Assembly (NCBI GenBank): GCA_964560875.1
Contig: CAZLMW010000089.1
Coordinates: 1-34,838, forward strand
Reading direction: 5' to 3'
Length of the DNA stretch: 34,838 nt
Source of the DNA: CAZLMW01 sp964560875
GTDB taxonomy: Bacteria > Myxococcota_A > UBA9042
Shown piece by piece: positions 24,573-32,686 of this stretch. The notes below the pieces were generated by a model that saw nothing but the letters and a program-made list of their open reading frames with translations, was not told where the DNA came from and searched no databases. The number at the start of each line of letters is the position of its first letter. The stretch's first letter is position 1. Both the position numbers and the translations under genes were made by a program.

Positions 24573-26395
24573 GCCAAATCTCCCTGCGACGGGCCGAGCA
24601 GCCACGCGATGGCGTCGTTTACGTTCTCGAACACGACGTCGGCCCCGGCGGCGTGAAGTCGCTCGGGCCAGCCCGATTGCCATCCCTTGCCGGGCCCCAA
24701 CACCCCCACCGCAAAGACGCCGGCAGCGCTGGCCGAAGCCATATCGTCCACGGAATCTCCGATGTACGCGCCGATCTCTCCGCCCACCAGCCGCATGCCG
24801 CGCGCCACGGGTTCGGGGTTGGGCTTGTCGACGACCGTGTCTTCCATGCCCACGAGCAGCTGCCACAACTTTGGCGCGTGGCGTTGCAGCGTCCATTCCG
24901 CTTCCGCCCGGGGTCTGCCGGTGACGACGGCGGTGTTGCCGAATGCCGCGATCCTGGCCGCGGATGTGGCCGAAAGGAGCCAGGGTTCCCCGGTGATGTA
25001 ACCGCCGAAATCGCGGCCGCGGTAGAGGGCCTGGAAGACGCTGATGACCTCGTTGCGCCCGATGCTGACCCCGTGGTCTTCGACAATTGCGACCGTCGCG
25101 TCCCAGTCGTTGTTGAGTCCGCCGCGCGCCTTGACCGAGTCCACGTAGGCGTCGTCGATCGCGTCGAGCACGTCCGACGCAACACCGTGGTCACGCAAGA
25201 TCGACCGAGCCGTCTCCCGGATGGCACGACGATACGATTTGCTGACGTCGACGAGCGTGCCGTCCATGTCGAAGAGCAGCGCGTCGATATGCGGTGGCGG
25301 GCGCAACACTTTGCGGAATGTGCCGGCGACACGACGCATCTGGTCGACCGTCCCGATGGCGACCCGAACGCAGCCGGCAAGATCGGGATGGCTGCCGTCA
25401 CGGTCGCGGATCAACACGCCTTCCTCAGCCAGGGCCGCGGTGATGCGCGCGTGGTCTTCGCCGACGTGGACGATGACGAAGTTGGCGTGCAGTGCGCCGG
25501 TTTGCAGCTGCATCCGGTCGAGGGCGCCGACGAACACCTTGCGGGCCTCGCGCACGGCCGCGATGTGGTGTTGGGTCTGCTCGGTGTGTTCCATGCAAGC
25601 CATCGACGCTGCGACTGCCGCGCGGTTGACGTTGTACGGGTTGAGGACCCGGCGCAGCCCGGCGATGTTGGTGGCGTTGGAGACGATCGCGCCGATCCGC
25701 AGACCGGCCAGCCCGTGCACCTTGCTGAAGCTGTGAACGACGAACAGGTTGTCGTGGCTTGCGACGAGGTCGTTGACCGTTTCGCCGAGGAAAGCCGCGT
25801 AGGTCTCATCGACGACGACCGGACACTTCACCGCTTCGAGGGTCCGCACGATCGCCTCGCGGGGCACCATCGCGCCGGTCGGGTTGTTCGGATTGGCGAT
25901 CGCAACGAGGCCGGGAACGACGCCGTTTTCGTCCGGCTGCAGGGCCTTGAACCAAGCGTCGCTGTCGAAAGCGAAGTGGCCCGGGCGCTCCGAGGCGAAC
26001 GGGCATGCGACCACCGGGTTTCCAAGCAGGCGCGCGGCGAGACCAAACATCGCGAACCCGGGGACGTGGGTCACAAGCGACATGCCCGGCAACAAATGCG
26101 CGTCGATAATCGCCCGGATGCCTTCGTCAGCGCCGTTCGTCTGGGCGACGCAGTCCTGGGGAACCTCGAAAGTCTTTGCCGCGAGGGCAAGCCAATCGGC
26201 GTAGTTGGGGTAGGTCGCGATCTGCTGGGACCCGAGGGCCGCGGCGAGCGCGTCGATCACGAAATCCGGCGCCCCGTCGGGCCGCTCATTGATATCCAGG
26301 CGCAGCAAGCCGGCCCGTTCGAAGGGCGCAATGCTGTACGGCTCGACCGAATCGAGTTGGAGGCGGCTGGGCAAAAACGTGGAACGTTGCGTCAC
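24569..26395 (-). CDS. hisC: HisC fused to a HAD phosphatase domain
   Basis: The 608-residue protein joins two steps. Residues 1-360 are a fold-type I PLP aminotransferase of the HisC family (histidinol-phosphate aminotransferase, step 7), with YPNYADWLALA, NPNNPTGAM, D196 in VVVDETYAAF, and the PLP lysine K225 in HSFSKVHGLAGLRIG. Residues about 368-608 are a HAD-superfamily subfamily IA domain with D376 and D378 in LLFDMDGTLVD, T492 in VVTGRP, K524 in VVDKPNPEP, and D547/D550/D551 in YIGDSVDDMA, the complete catalytic set. In this operon it is the natural candidate for histidinol-phosphate phosphatase (step 8), which no other gene here supplies. The start is GTG 26395 with GGAG 7 bases upstream. 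The stop overlaps the hisB ATG by four bases. Confidence 0.93.
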   Translation of the reverse strand: MTQRSTFLPSRLQLDSVEPYSIAPFERAGLLRLDINERPDGAPDFVIDALAAALGSQQIATYPNYADWLALAAKTFEVPQDCVAQTNGADEGIRAIIDAHLLPGMSLVTHVPGFAMFGLAARLLGNPVVACPFASERPGHFAFDSDAWFKALQPDENGVVPGLVAIANPNNPTGAMVPREAIVRTLEAVKCPVVVDETYAAFLGETVNDLVASHDNLFVVHSFSKVHGLAGLRIGAIVSNATNIAGLRRVLNPYNVNRAAVAASMACMEHTEQTQHHIAAVREARKVFVGALDRMQLQTGALHANFVIVHVGEDHARITAALAEEGVLIRDRDGSHPDLAGCVRVAIGTVDQMRRVAGTFRKVLRPPPHIDALLFDMDGTLVDVSKSYRRAIRETARSILRDHGVASDVLDAIDDAYVDSVKARGGLNNDWDATVAIVEDHGVSIGRNEVISVFQALYRGRDFGGYITGEPWLLSATSAARIAAFGNTAVVTGRPRAEAEWTLQRHAPKLWQLLVGMEDTVVDKPNPEPVARGMRLVGGEIGAYIGDSVDDMASASAAGVFAVGVLGPGKGWQSGWPERLHAAGADVVFENVNDAIAWLLGPSQGDLA

Positions 26396-26425
26396 GGCGT
26401 GGCTCCGGCGCGCGGGCGGCGCGCG

Positions 26426-27301
26426 CTACAGGATGACCTTTCGGATGTCGGTTTCGAGGATATCGGTGGCACCAAGCCTCTTGAGCTCGGGGACCAACCG
26501 GGCGACGTCCGCCCGAGGCACGGCCACTTTCACGGCGTAGTCGCTCGATCCGTAGAGCTGGGCGACGGTCGGCGATTTCATCGCGGGGAGCTGCGCGATC
26601 AGGGCGTCGAGGCGCGCGTTGTCGATGTTCATCTCAAGCAGGACGCGCTGTTGGGCGTCCAAGACGGCGCGCATGAGCAGCATCAGCTCGTCGATCACCT
26701 GGCGTCGCTCCGGGTCGTCCATGGCGGCTTTGCTCGCGATGATGCGCGTGGTCGACTTCAGGATGGTCTGCACGATCGTCAGGCCATTGTCGGCGAGCGT
26801 GGCGCCGGTTGCCGTGTTGTCGACAATGAGGTCGGCGTCTTCGGGCGGAAACACCTCGGTCGCGCCGTAGCTGCGCACAAAGCGGTAGTCCACGCCGAGC
26901 GAGTCGAGCCAGCGACGCGTCAACTGCTCGTATTCGCTGACAACGATGAGCCGCTTGCGTGTCACAAGATCGTCGAGGGTCGTGCCATCGGGGGCTGCAG
27001 CGACAATGCGCACGGGATCGAAGCCCAGGTCGAGCAGCTCGACGACGTCCGACGACGTCTCCTGCACCCAGTCGAGCCCGGTTATCCCGAGATCGTGCGA
27101 GCCGATATCGATCAGCGTTGGGATGTTCTGCGCCTTCATGATCTTGACGCGGAATCGGTCATCGCTGACATGGGGTCGGTAGTCGCGGGCGGAACGACGC
27201 AAGCGCAGGCCACAGTCGGCCCAGAGCGACTCGACACGGGCGAAGATCCGGCCCTTGGGGAGCACGACGTGCAGGGGCAGTGCGGGGCGGCCAGGGGTCA
27301 T
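26426..27301 (-). CDS. hisG: HisG, ATP phosphoribosyltransferase, long form
   Basis: HisG starts histidine synthesis by joining ATP and PRPP and is normally inhibited by histidine. The 291-residue length and a C-terminal ACT-like segment (from about 215, ending ILETDIRKVIL) identify the long, hexameric form that does not need HisZ. Motifs include LPLHVVLPKGRIF at the N-terminus, DIGSHDLGITGLDW, and DLIVDNTATGATLADNGL, the PRPP loop. The open frame reaches TTG 27328, but ATG 27301 has GAGGAG just upstream and fits the family start. It is the first gene of the histidine operon, 30 bases before the hisC-HAD start. Feedback control by histidine is expected from the family. Confidence 0.95.
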   Translation of the reverse strand: MTPGRPALPLHVVLPKGRIFARVESLWADCGLRLRRSARDYRPHVSDDRFRVKIMKAQNIPTLIDIGSHDLGITGLDWVQETSSDVVELLDLGFDPVRIVAAAPDGTTLDDLVTRKRLIVVSEYEQLTRRWLDSLGVDYRFVRSYGATEVFPPEDADLIVDNTATGATLADNGLTIVQTILKSTTRIIASKAAMDDPERRQVIDELMLLMRAVLDAQQRVLLEMNIDNARLDALIAQLPAMKSPTVAQLYGSSDYAVKVAVPRADVARLVPELKRLGATDILETDIRKVIL

Positions 27302-27389
27302 GGGCTCCTCGAAGACGGCGGGTGACAAAGGGCGGACTCTCGGGGGACCGCTGCGCGAAATGGCGCCCCGCTGGGGCTATCGGCCGGAC

Positions 27390-27419
27390 AAAATAGAGGC
27401 AATCGCGCCCCGTGACCAA
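27390..27419 (-). promoter_or_regulatory. Possible promoter of the histidine operon
   Basis: Read on the minus strand, TTGGTC (27419-27414) and TATTTT (27395-27390) are separated by 18 bases, about 90 bases before the hisG start. The 141-base region between the upstream lipoprotein gene and hisG is the most likely place for the operon promoter. A short GC hairpin (27365-27377) lies between, but no leader peptide with a His-codon run is visible. The match to sigma70 elements is weak. Confidence 0.3.
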
Positions 27420-27442
27420 TCGCCCGCTTTCAACGCCGCGAT

Positions 27443-29200
27443 TCAGCCACCGCAGGCGCCCTTCGAACAGGTCTTGGCGCCAAAGCACGGGGTCTTGTCG
27501 GGGAGTGGTTTGTGCGCGCAGCCGGTCTTGGCGGTGCAGGTGTCGGCGGTGCAGCCGTTGCCGTCGTCGCAGCCGTCGGTTCGTTTGGCGCACGGACCGC
27601 TAGCGGCGCAGGTGGTCGCGCCAAAGGCATCCGCGCGGACGACGGTCGCCTTGTCATCGGTGGCGGTGAGATGGTCGGCGAGCCCCACAAAGCCATCGCT
27701 GAGAGGTGCAATGCTCTGCAATCGGCCCGTGCCGATCGACGGCCATTGGCGGCTCCAGATGTGCACGCCGAGTCCGTTGGCGCGCCATGCGATCGGTTGC
27801 CACGCCCCGGCACCCTTGGCACGAGCAGCACCGACGACGAGGAGGCTGCCGTCCGCAGCGATAATCCGCGCGTCGACGGCGGTCAGGTCACCGGGGCCGC
27901 TGTGCTTTCGTGTCCACGAGACGTTGCCCGACCCGTCGTACACGCGCAGCCACGTGGCCGTGCCCCCGATGCTCGATGTTCCGACGGTAGCGACGGCGAG
28001 ATAGCCACCATCATCGCGCCGGGCCACTGCAACAACCCGGTCGTTGAACGCGCCGCCAATATGCTTGATCCAGAGCAACGCCGCGGTGTCGGTGATGCGA
28101 AAGACCAGGCCGTCCGACGAGTGGGGCCCGCGCTGTTCGCCGGCGATGATGAAGCCACCGGCAGCCGCTGGGGCGATGGCGTAAGCGTGCTCGTCGTCCT
28201 TGCTGCCGAAGCTGTAGTTCATCAACGCGAATCCGGTCTTGTTGCCGCGGATGAACCACGCGTCGTGCTGCCCGCTGCCCTTGGAGGCCGTCGCACCAGA
28301 CGCCGCAAAGCCGCCGTTGGCGAGGGGAATCACCGCGTAGAGGGCGTCGTGTTTTTTGCCCCCGTAGTGACCCAGCCAGGACACCTTGTTGTCCGCCCAG
28401 CGGAGCACGGTTCCCTGGTGATTTGATCCGGAGATCGTCGCCTCACCCGCGAGCAAGACGGCGTCACCGTCGGCAGCCACGTCATGAGCAGCAACGAGCG
28501 GCAGGAGCTCGGTCGACTTGGCGTTCTTGCCGGCCGGATCGACGGTCGTGATCGTCACGCGCGTGACTTCGGAAGCGACGTTGACGGTCCCGGCAAAGAC
28601 GAGGTTGCCCGACTTCAGCTGCGCGATGCCCGTTGTGGTCGCAAACCCGGGGAGCGTGACGTCGGCCTCGAATAGCTTGGGCTTGGCTTCACAGGCGGTG
28701 CCGACGCACACACCGACGGCACACGAGCCGTCCTTCTCGCACTTGGCGGGGACAGGTTCGTAGACACAGGCACCGTTGCTCGAATCGCATTTGTCGGCGG
28801 TGCACGGGTTGCCGTCTTTGCAGTCCTTCAGCTCGTCGACCCGGCAGGTTCCTGCGAGGCAGTAGTCGCCGATCGTGCAGAGGTCGCCGTCCTCGCACGG
28901 GGACTGGTCGGCCGATGACAAGAGCTTGCAGCTGCCCTGCACACAGGTCGGCTTTTGGCAGGCTGGGGTGTCGGGGAACTTGGCGACGCACTTGCTGTCG
29001 GTCACACACTCGTTGAGCGAGCCGCCGGAGTCGGGCGTGGTCGTTTTGCCATCCAGCTGTCCGACGATGCCCACGTCGCTGCTGGTCGTCGGGTCTTGGA
29101 CCGCAGCGTCGTTGTCGTCGAAGCATCCGCCGATGAGCACGCTGGCTGCAGCGACGGCGATCGCGATAGAGAAGCTGTTTGGTCGCGCTCGGGGCGTCAT
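27443..29200 (-). CDS. Exported lipoprotein with Cys-rich repeats and propeller-like domain
   Basis: This 585-residue protein of unknown function has a lipoprotein signal: a basic N-terminus (MTPRARPNSF), a hydrophobic core and a lipobox ending IGGC, with C26 the likely lipidated residue. A Cys-rich region (about 45-170) contains repeats such as CEDGDLCTIGDYCLAGTC and KDGNPCTADKCD, a type common in myxobacterial and bradymonad surface proteins. Residues about 175-520 hold repeated strands with GGFxAxG, GGFIIAG, GGYLAVA and GSLLVVG motifs, suggesting a beta-propeller. The C-terminal 45 residues return to the Cys-rich type (DGNGCTADTC). A surface or periplasmic binding role is plausible. The frame is open back to 29242, but ATG 29200 gives the proper signal peptide. 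It lies upstream of hisG on the same strand. Confidence 0.75.
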   Translation of the reverse strand: MTPRARPNSFSIAIAVAAASVLIGGCFDDNDAAVQDPTTSSDVGIVGQLDGKTTTPDSGGSLNECVTDSKCVAKFPDTPACQKPTCVQGSCKLLSSADQSPCEDGDLCTIGDYCLAGTCRVDELKDCKDGNPCTADKCDSSNGACVYEPVPAKCEKDGSCAVGVCVGTACEAKPKLFEADVTLPGFATTTGIAQLKSGNLVFAGTVNVASEVTRVTITTVDPAGKNAKSTELLPLVAAHDVAADGDAVLLAGEATISGSNHQGTVLRWADNKVSWLGHYGGKKHDALYAVIPLANGGFAASGATASKGSGQHDAWFIRGNKTGFALMNYSFGSKDDEHAYAIAPAAAGGFIIAGEQRGPHSSDGLVFRITDTAALLWIKHIGGAFNDRVVAVARRDDGGYLAVATVGTSSIGGTATWLRVYDGSGNVSWTRKHSGPGDLTAVDARIIAADGSLLVVGAARAKGAGAWQPIAWRANGLGVHIWSRQWPSIGTGRLQSIAPLSDGFVGLADHLTATDDKATVVRADAFGATTCAASGPCAKRTDGCDDGNGCTADTCTAKTGCAHKPLPDKTPCFGAKTCSKGACGG

Positions 29201-29240
29201 GAACGATCCGCCGACGACACATGCCCGCATCGCCGAGATC

Positions 29241-29270
29241 AAGCTAGCAGCATCCCGGGGGTCGGGCCAA
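29241..29270 (-). promoter_or_regulatory. Possible promoter for the Cys-rich lipoprotein gene
   Basis: On the minus strand, TTGGCC (29270-29265) and TAGCTT (29246-29241) are separated by 18 bases and lie about 40 bases before the lipoprotein ATG. The -10 candidate shares the string CTAGC with the one upstream of the HD-GYP regulator. This is a sequence-pattern call only. Confidence 0.35.
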
Positions 29271-29355
29271 TTGCGGCGTTCGATGTCGCTTGACGGCGAC
29301 CACCCCTGCCGCGAAAGTCGATGTCCTTACGACCGCCGACTGCTTGGATGGCGCG

Positions 29356-31692
29356 ATGACGGCACAAGATCCGCTGCGCGCGACCGGCCCGGACGGCCGT
29401 GCGGGCCAACATGCGGCGCTGCGCATCCTCGCCGGCGAATTGGTCGATGCAATCCGAGCCGGCGAACCGCACAACGAGCTGCTCGCGATCGCCGAACGAT
29501 TGCAGGAACGCGTGCCGCCGCCGTCCGACGCCCTCGACGCCGAGGAATTCGGGTTCGACCGCCAGCAAGAAGGCACCATCGTCGACGCGCTCCGTTCGGC
29601 GGGCCTCAAGCTGATCGACGCCCTCCCCGGCGCGCGACGCCATCCGCTCGCGATCGATATCCGCACGCTGCCGCTGGCCGAGTTGGCCCTCACGCTGCCG
29701 GAGATCGCCCAGGAGATCGCCCATCTCAAGCGCGAGCAACGCCGCAAATCCGGCCCGGGCACAGACCGCCAGTCCAACCTGGTCCTGCAGCAAATCACGC
29801 GCGAAATCCGTGGCCCCATCCGCAACATCGCCGACGAACTGGCGCGCCTCGCCGGGACCAGCGCTTCCCTTGAGCAGCGCGAACGCATCGAATCCGCCGA
29901 AGACAGCGCTGAGCTTATTCTGCACCTCGTCAACGACCTCGTGGACCTGACGAAGCTGCGCAATGGGCGGTTCGCGCCCGAAAAGCTCAGCTTTCGTGTG
30001 CGTGACTGCGTCGCTGCTACCCTGCTCGACCTCGAACCCCGCGCCCGCGCCGCCGGCATTGCGATTCGCCACGCGGTCGCTGCCGAGGTCCCCGCCCTGG
30101 TCGAGGGCGATCCTGGCCGCATCCGCCATGTGCTTGCCACCCTCGCAGGCAACGCAATCGCGTCCATGCGCGGCGGTGCTTTGTTGGTGTCCGCAACGCT
30201 GCACGCGACGCGAGAGGGACACGCGGTCCTGCGTTTCACCACTCAATCGCAGAGCGAAAAGCGCCGCATATCCAGCCAAGAACGCACGCGTCGCGGCGCA
30301 GCCATGTGGCGCGGGGGAGCCGCAAGCGGCCTTGGTTTGTCGATCGCCCGGCAGCTGGTCAGCCAGATGGGCGGGCGCACGTGGGTTGAATCCACAACCG
30401 GTGGCGGCAACGCGCTCAACTTCACCGTGACCGTCAAGCCGTGCGCGCCAACGCGGCGTAGCAGCCCGGCGATCGCCGTCGATGCGATCGAGGCACGCCG
30501 CGTGCTTATCGTCGAAAACGATGTCGGTGGAGCAGGCCCAGTACCGCCGATGATCCGCCGGCTCGGCCCCGACGTGGAGGTCGTGCGAAACGAGGCCGCC
30601 GCGCGAGCCGCGCTGTACAGCGGCAACGAGAGCGGCCAGCCCTTCGACGTCTGTCTCGTTTGCGGCGACCTGGGCGACCGGCTTACCCGCGACAACGTCG
30701 AGGCGATCGGGGCGATGGAGGCGGACGCGCGACCTCCCCTTGCGGTCATCACACCAGAGGGTCAACGGGGCGACGCGACAGTTTGCCGACGCTTCGGGGT
30801 CGCCGGGTACCTCACGATGCCCGTGGCCGATCGCGACCTCAGCGACATGCTCCGCGCGCTGTTCGACCCCGAGCTCGCCGCGGAAATCCGGCGGCATTCG
30901 TTGCTTACCCGGCACTATCTGCGCGAGCTCCGTGGCCGGCTGCTTGTGGAGGTGGTCGGCGCCTCACCGGCCGAAAACGAAGGGTTCGCCGTACGCCTGC
31001 GAAACATCGGACACGCCGCCACCATCGGCTCGATCGATCGGCCAGTGGCGCTCCTCGACGACGCGGTGGTTCCCGATGTCATCGCGGTGCCAGTCGATGG
31101 CGATACACGGGCCATCTCGACATGGCTGGACGCCGCTCTGCGTCGCTACACGTTGATGGCTGGGCGGCGACCGGGCGTTCTCGCGATGGGCCCAGGCGAA
31201 ATGGTCGACGGCGGCCGCTTTACGGATCTTCTCGACGGCCGCTGCCCCGCTGATGCTGACGACGACCAGCTGGCCGTCACCGTCGCGGAAATCGCCGCCA
31301 CAGCGCGCACAAGCTCCGCCACGGCATCGCTTGGCCGACGGCGGCTGATCGACGTTTCCGCGCTCCGACGGCGAATGGCGGACGACGATGGCCTCGTCCG
31401 GGAACTTGCAGGCTTGTTCCTACGGGATTCACAACGCATGCTGGACGCGGTGCGAGACGCTGTCGCCGCCAGTGACGGCAAGCGCCTGGTTCGAACAACA
31501 GATACCCTTCGAGGCGGATTCGAGATCTTCGACGTGAAAACCGGCGTTGATCTCTGTTTGCGCTTGTCCGCGGCTGGCCACGCCGAGGACTTCTCAGAGG
31601 TTGTGCGACTGGTCGCTCGGCTCGAACGGATCGCTGCCGAGGTGACCAGCGAATTGAGCGGGGACCTCTCCCCGTTGCAGGCGATGGCGTAG
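29356..31692 (+). CDS. Degenerate hybrid histidine-kinase-like protein (HisKA-HATPase-REC-REC-HPt, no phosphotransfer residues)
   Basis: The 778-residue protein follows the BarA-type hybrid kinase plan, but every phosphotransfer residue is replaced. The HisKA helix reads QQITREIRGPI where SHEIRTP is expected, so R149 stands in place of the phospho-His. The ATPase part keeps an N-box Asn (GNAIAS) and GLGLSIA but has no DxGxG box. Receiver 1 (about 370-490) has EN for the acidic pair, C436 for the Asp and GYLTMP in place of xxKP. Receiver 2 (about 520-625) has P579 for the Asp. The C-terminal HPt (about 675-778) reads TTDTLRGG, so D716 replaces His. There is no membrane segment or sensor domain. 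A TTG at 29290 is an alternative start. The REC-GGDEF gene begins 4 bases after its stop. A regulatory or scaffold role is inferred. Confidence 0.82.
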   Translation: MTAQDPLRATGPDGRAGQHAALRILAGELVDAIRAGEPHNELLAIAERLQERVPPPSDALDAEEFGFDRQQEGTIVDALRSAGLKLIDALPGARRHPLAIDIRTLPLAELALTLPEIAQEIAHLKREQRRKSGPGTDRQSNLVLQQITREIRGPIRNIADELARLAGTSASLEQRERIESAEDSAELILHLVNDLVDLTKLRNGRFAPEKLSFRVRDCVAATLLDLEPRARAAGIAIRHAVAAEVPALVEGDPGRIRHVLATLAGNAIASMRGGALLVSATLHATREGHAVLRFTTQSQSEKRRISSQERTRRGAAMWRGGAASGLGLSIARQLVSQMGGRTWVESTTGGGNALNFTVTVKPCAPTRRSSPAIAVDAIEARRVLIVENDVGGAGPVPPMIRRLGPDVEVVRNEAAARAALYSGNESGQPFDVCLVCGDLGDRLTRDNVEAIGAMEADARPPLAVITPEGQRGDATVCRRFGVAGYLTMPVADRDLSDMLRALFDPELAAEIRRHSLLTRHYLRELRGRLLVEVVGASPAENEGFAVRLRNIGHAATIGSIDRPVALLDDAVVPDVIAVPVDGDTRAISTWLDAALRRYTLMAGRRPGVLAMGPGEMVDGGRFTDLLDGRCPADADDDQLAVTVAEIAATARTSSATASLGRRRLIDVSALRRRMADDDGLVRELAGLFLRDSQRMLDAVRDAVAASDGKRLVRTTDTLRGGFEIFDVKTGVDLCLRLSAAGHAEDFSEVVRLVARLERIAAEVTSELSGDLSPLQAMA

Positions 31693-31696
31693 CACG

Positions 31697-32671
31697 ATGG
31701 CATTGCGCATCCTGATCGCTGACGACGACCCTATCTCGCGGCGTGTGCTCGAAGCCACGCTGCACCGGTGGGGCTATGACGTCGACGTCGCGGCAGATGG
31801 CGAAGAGGCGTGGGCGATCCTGTCACATCCATCCGCTCCGGACCTGGCGATCATCGACTGGATGATGCCGAAGCTGGACGGACCCGACCTGTGCCGCCGC
31901 CTGCGTGAATCGGACTTCGATCGCTACGTCTATGTGCTTTTGCTCACGTCCAAACAGCTCGCTGAGGACGTGATCGAGGGCCTGGATTCGGGCGCAGACG
32001 ACTACATCACCAAACCCTTCAAGCCCGGCGAATTGCGCGTTCGATTGCGCGCCGGCACGCGCATCCTCGACCTGCAACGCGAGCTCATGGCGGCCCGCGA
32101 CGCGCTGCGCGAGCAAGCGACCTACGATGCGTTGACCGGCGCCTACAACCGCGCAGCGATCATGGCGAACCTCGATCGCGAGATGAATCGGGCGCGACGC
32201 GGCGGTATGCCGGTCACTGTCCTGATGACCGACGTCGATCATTTTAAGGACATCAACGACACGTTCGGCCACTTGGTCGGCGACTCCGTGCTCGTCGAGA
32301 TCTGCAACCGCATCGGCGACGGACTGCGCCAATACGACAGCGTCGGGCGATACGGCGGTGAGGAGTTCCTCGTCGTCCTGCCAGGCTGCACCGTGATCGA
32401 CGCCGCCAACCTTGCTGAGCGTCTGCGCCGGTCGATCGGCAGCGGCGTCGTCAACACCGGCGAAGGTGGCGTATCTGCATCGGCGTCCTTCGGTGTCGCC
32501 ACCTTCGACGCGACCGACAACCCGGAATTGACCCGCGACGCGCTTTTGAAGATGGCCGACGACTGCCTGTACCAGGCCAAGCGAACCGGTCGAAATCGCG
32601 TCTGTGTGCGCATCGGCGAAGAGAACGTGCAGCTGGACGAGGCTCTCGGCAGCGCCCCCGCGTCCGCCTGA
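31697..32671 (+). CDS. REC-GGDEF response regulator, diguanylate cyclase
   Basis: This 324-residue cytoplasmic protein makes cyclic-di-GMP. The receiver domain (1-125) keeps the acidic pair ADDD (8-11), phosphoacceptor D54 in IIDWMMP, and K106 in ITKPF, so it should accept phosphate. A coiled-coil linker (about 120-145) leads to the GGDEF domain, with DALTGAYNR, TDVDHFKDINDTFGH and the active-site GGEEF (220-224). The product-inhibition I-site RQYD (211-214) lies exactly five residues before GGEEF. The start ATG is 4 bases after the stop of the degenerate kinase, and no separate ribosome-binding site is evident, so translation is probably coupled. The partner cannot phosphorylate it by the usual route, so phosphate must come from elsewhere or control must be by contact. 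Confidence 0.93.
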   Translation: MALRILIADDDPISRRVLEATLHRWGYDVDVAADGEEAWAILSHPSAPDLAIIDWMMPKLDGPDLCRRLRESDFDRYVYVLLLTSKQLAEDVIEGLDSGADDYITKPFKPGELRVRLRAGTRILDLQRELMAARDALREQATYDALTGAYNRAAIMANLDREMNRARRGGMPVTVLMTDVDHFKDINDTFGHLVGDSVLVEICNRIGDGLRQYDSVGRYGGEEFLVVLPGCTVIDAANLAERLRRSIGSGVVNTGEGGVSASASFGVATFDATDNPELTRDALLKMADDCLYQAKRTGRNRVCVRIGEENVQLDEALGSAPASA

Positions 32672-32686
32672 CGCACGCGCCCGACC

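Noticed and set aside
24530..27325. Very long plus-strand open frame (931 codons) opposite hisB, hisC-HAD and hisG
   Set aside because: High-GC coding DNA often leaves an open antisense frame. The minus strand holds clearly recognised enzymes across the whole stretch, and the plus frame shows no domain motif.
27302..27442. Histidine leader-peptide attenuator upstream of hisG
   Set aside because: No short frame with a run of His codons was found. Only a 5-base-pair GC hairpin (27365-27377) is present, without a T-run.
29290..29355. TTG 29290 as the start of the degenerate kinase
   Set aside because: The added 22 residues show no family feature, and ATG 29356 with a nearby GGA is simpler; the TTG is kept only as an alternative.
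29239..30915. Minus-strand open frame of 558 codons opposite the degenerate kinase
   Set aside because: The plus strand has recognisable HisKA, ATPase and receiver folds; the minus frame has none and a composition typical of antisense frames.
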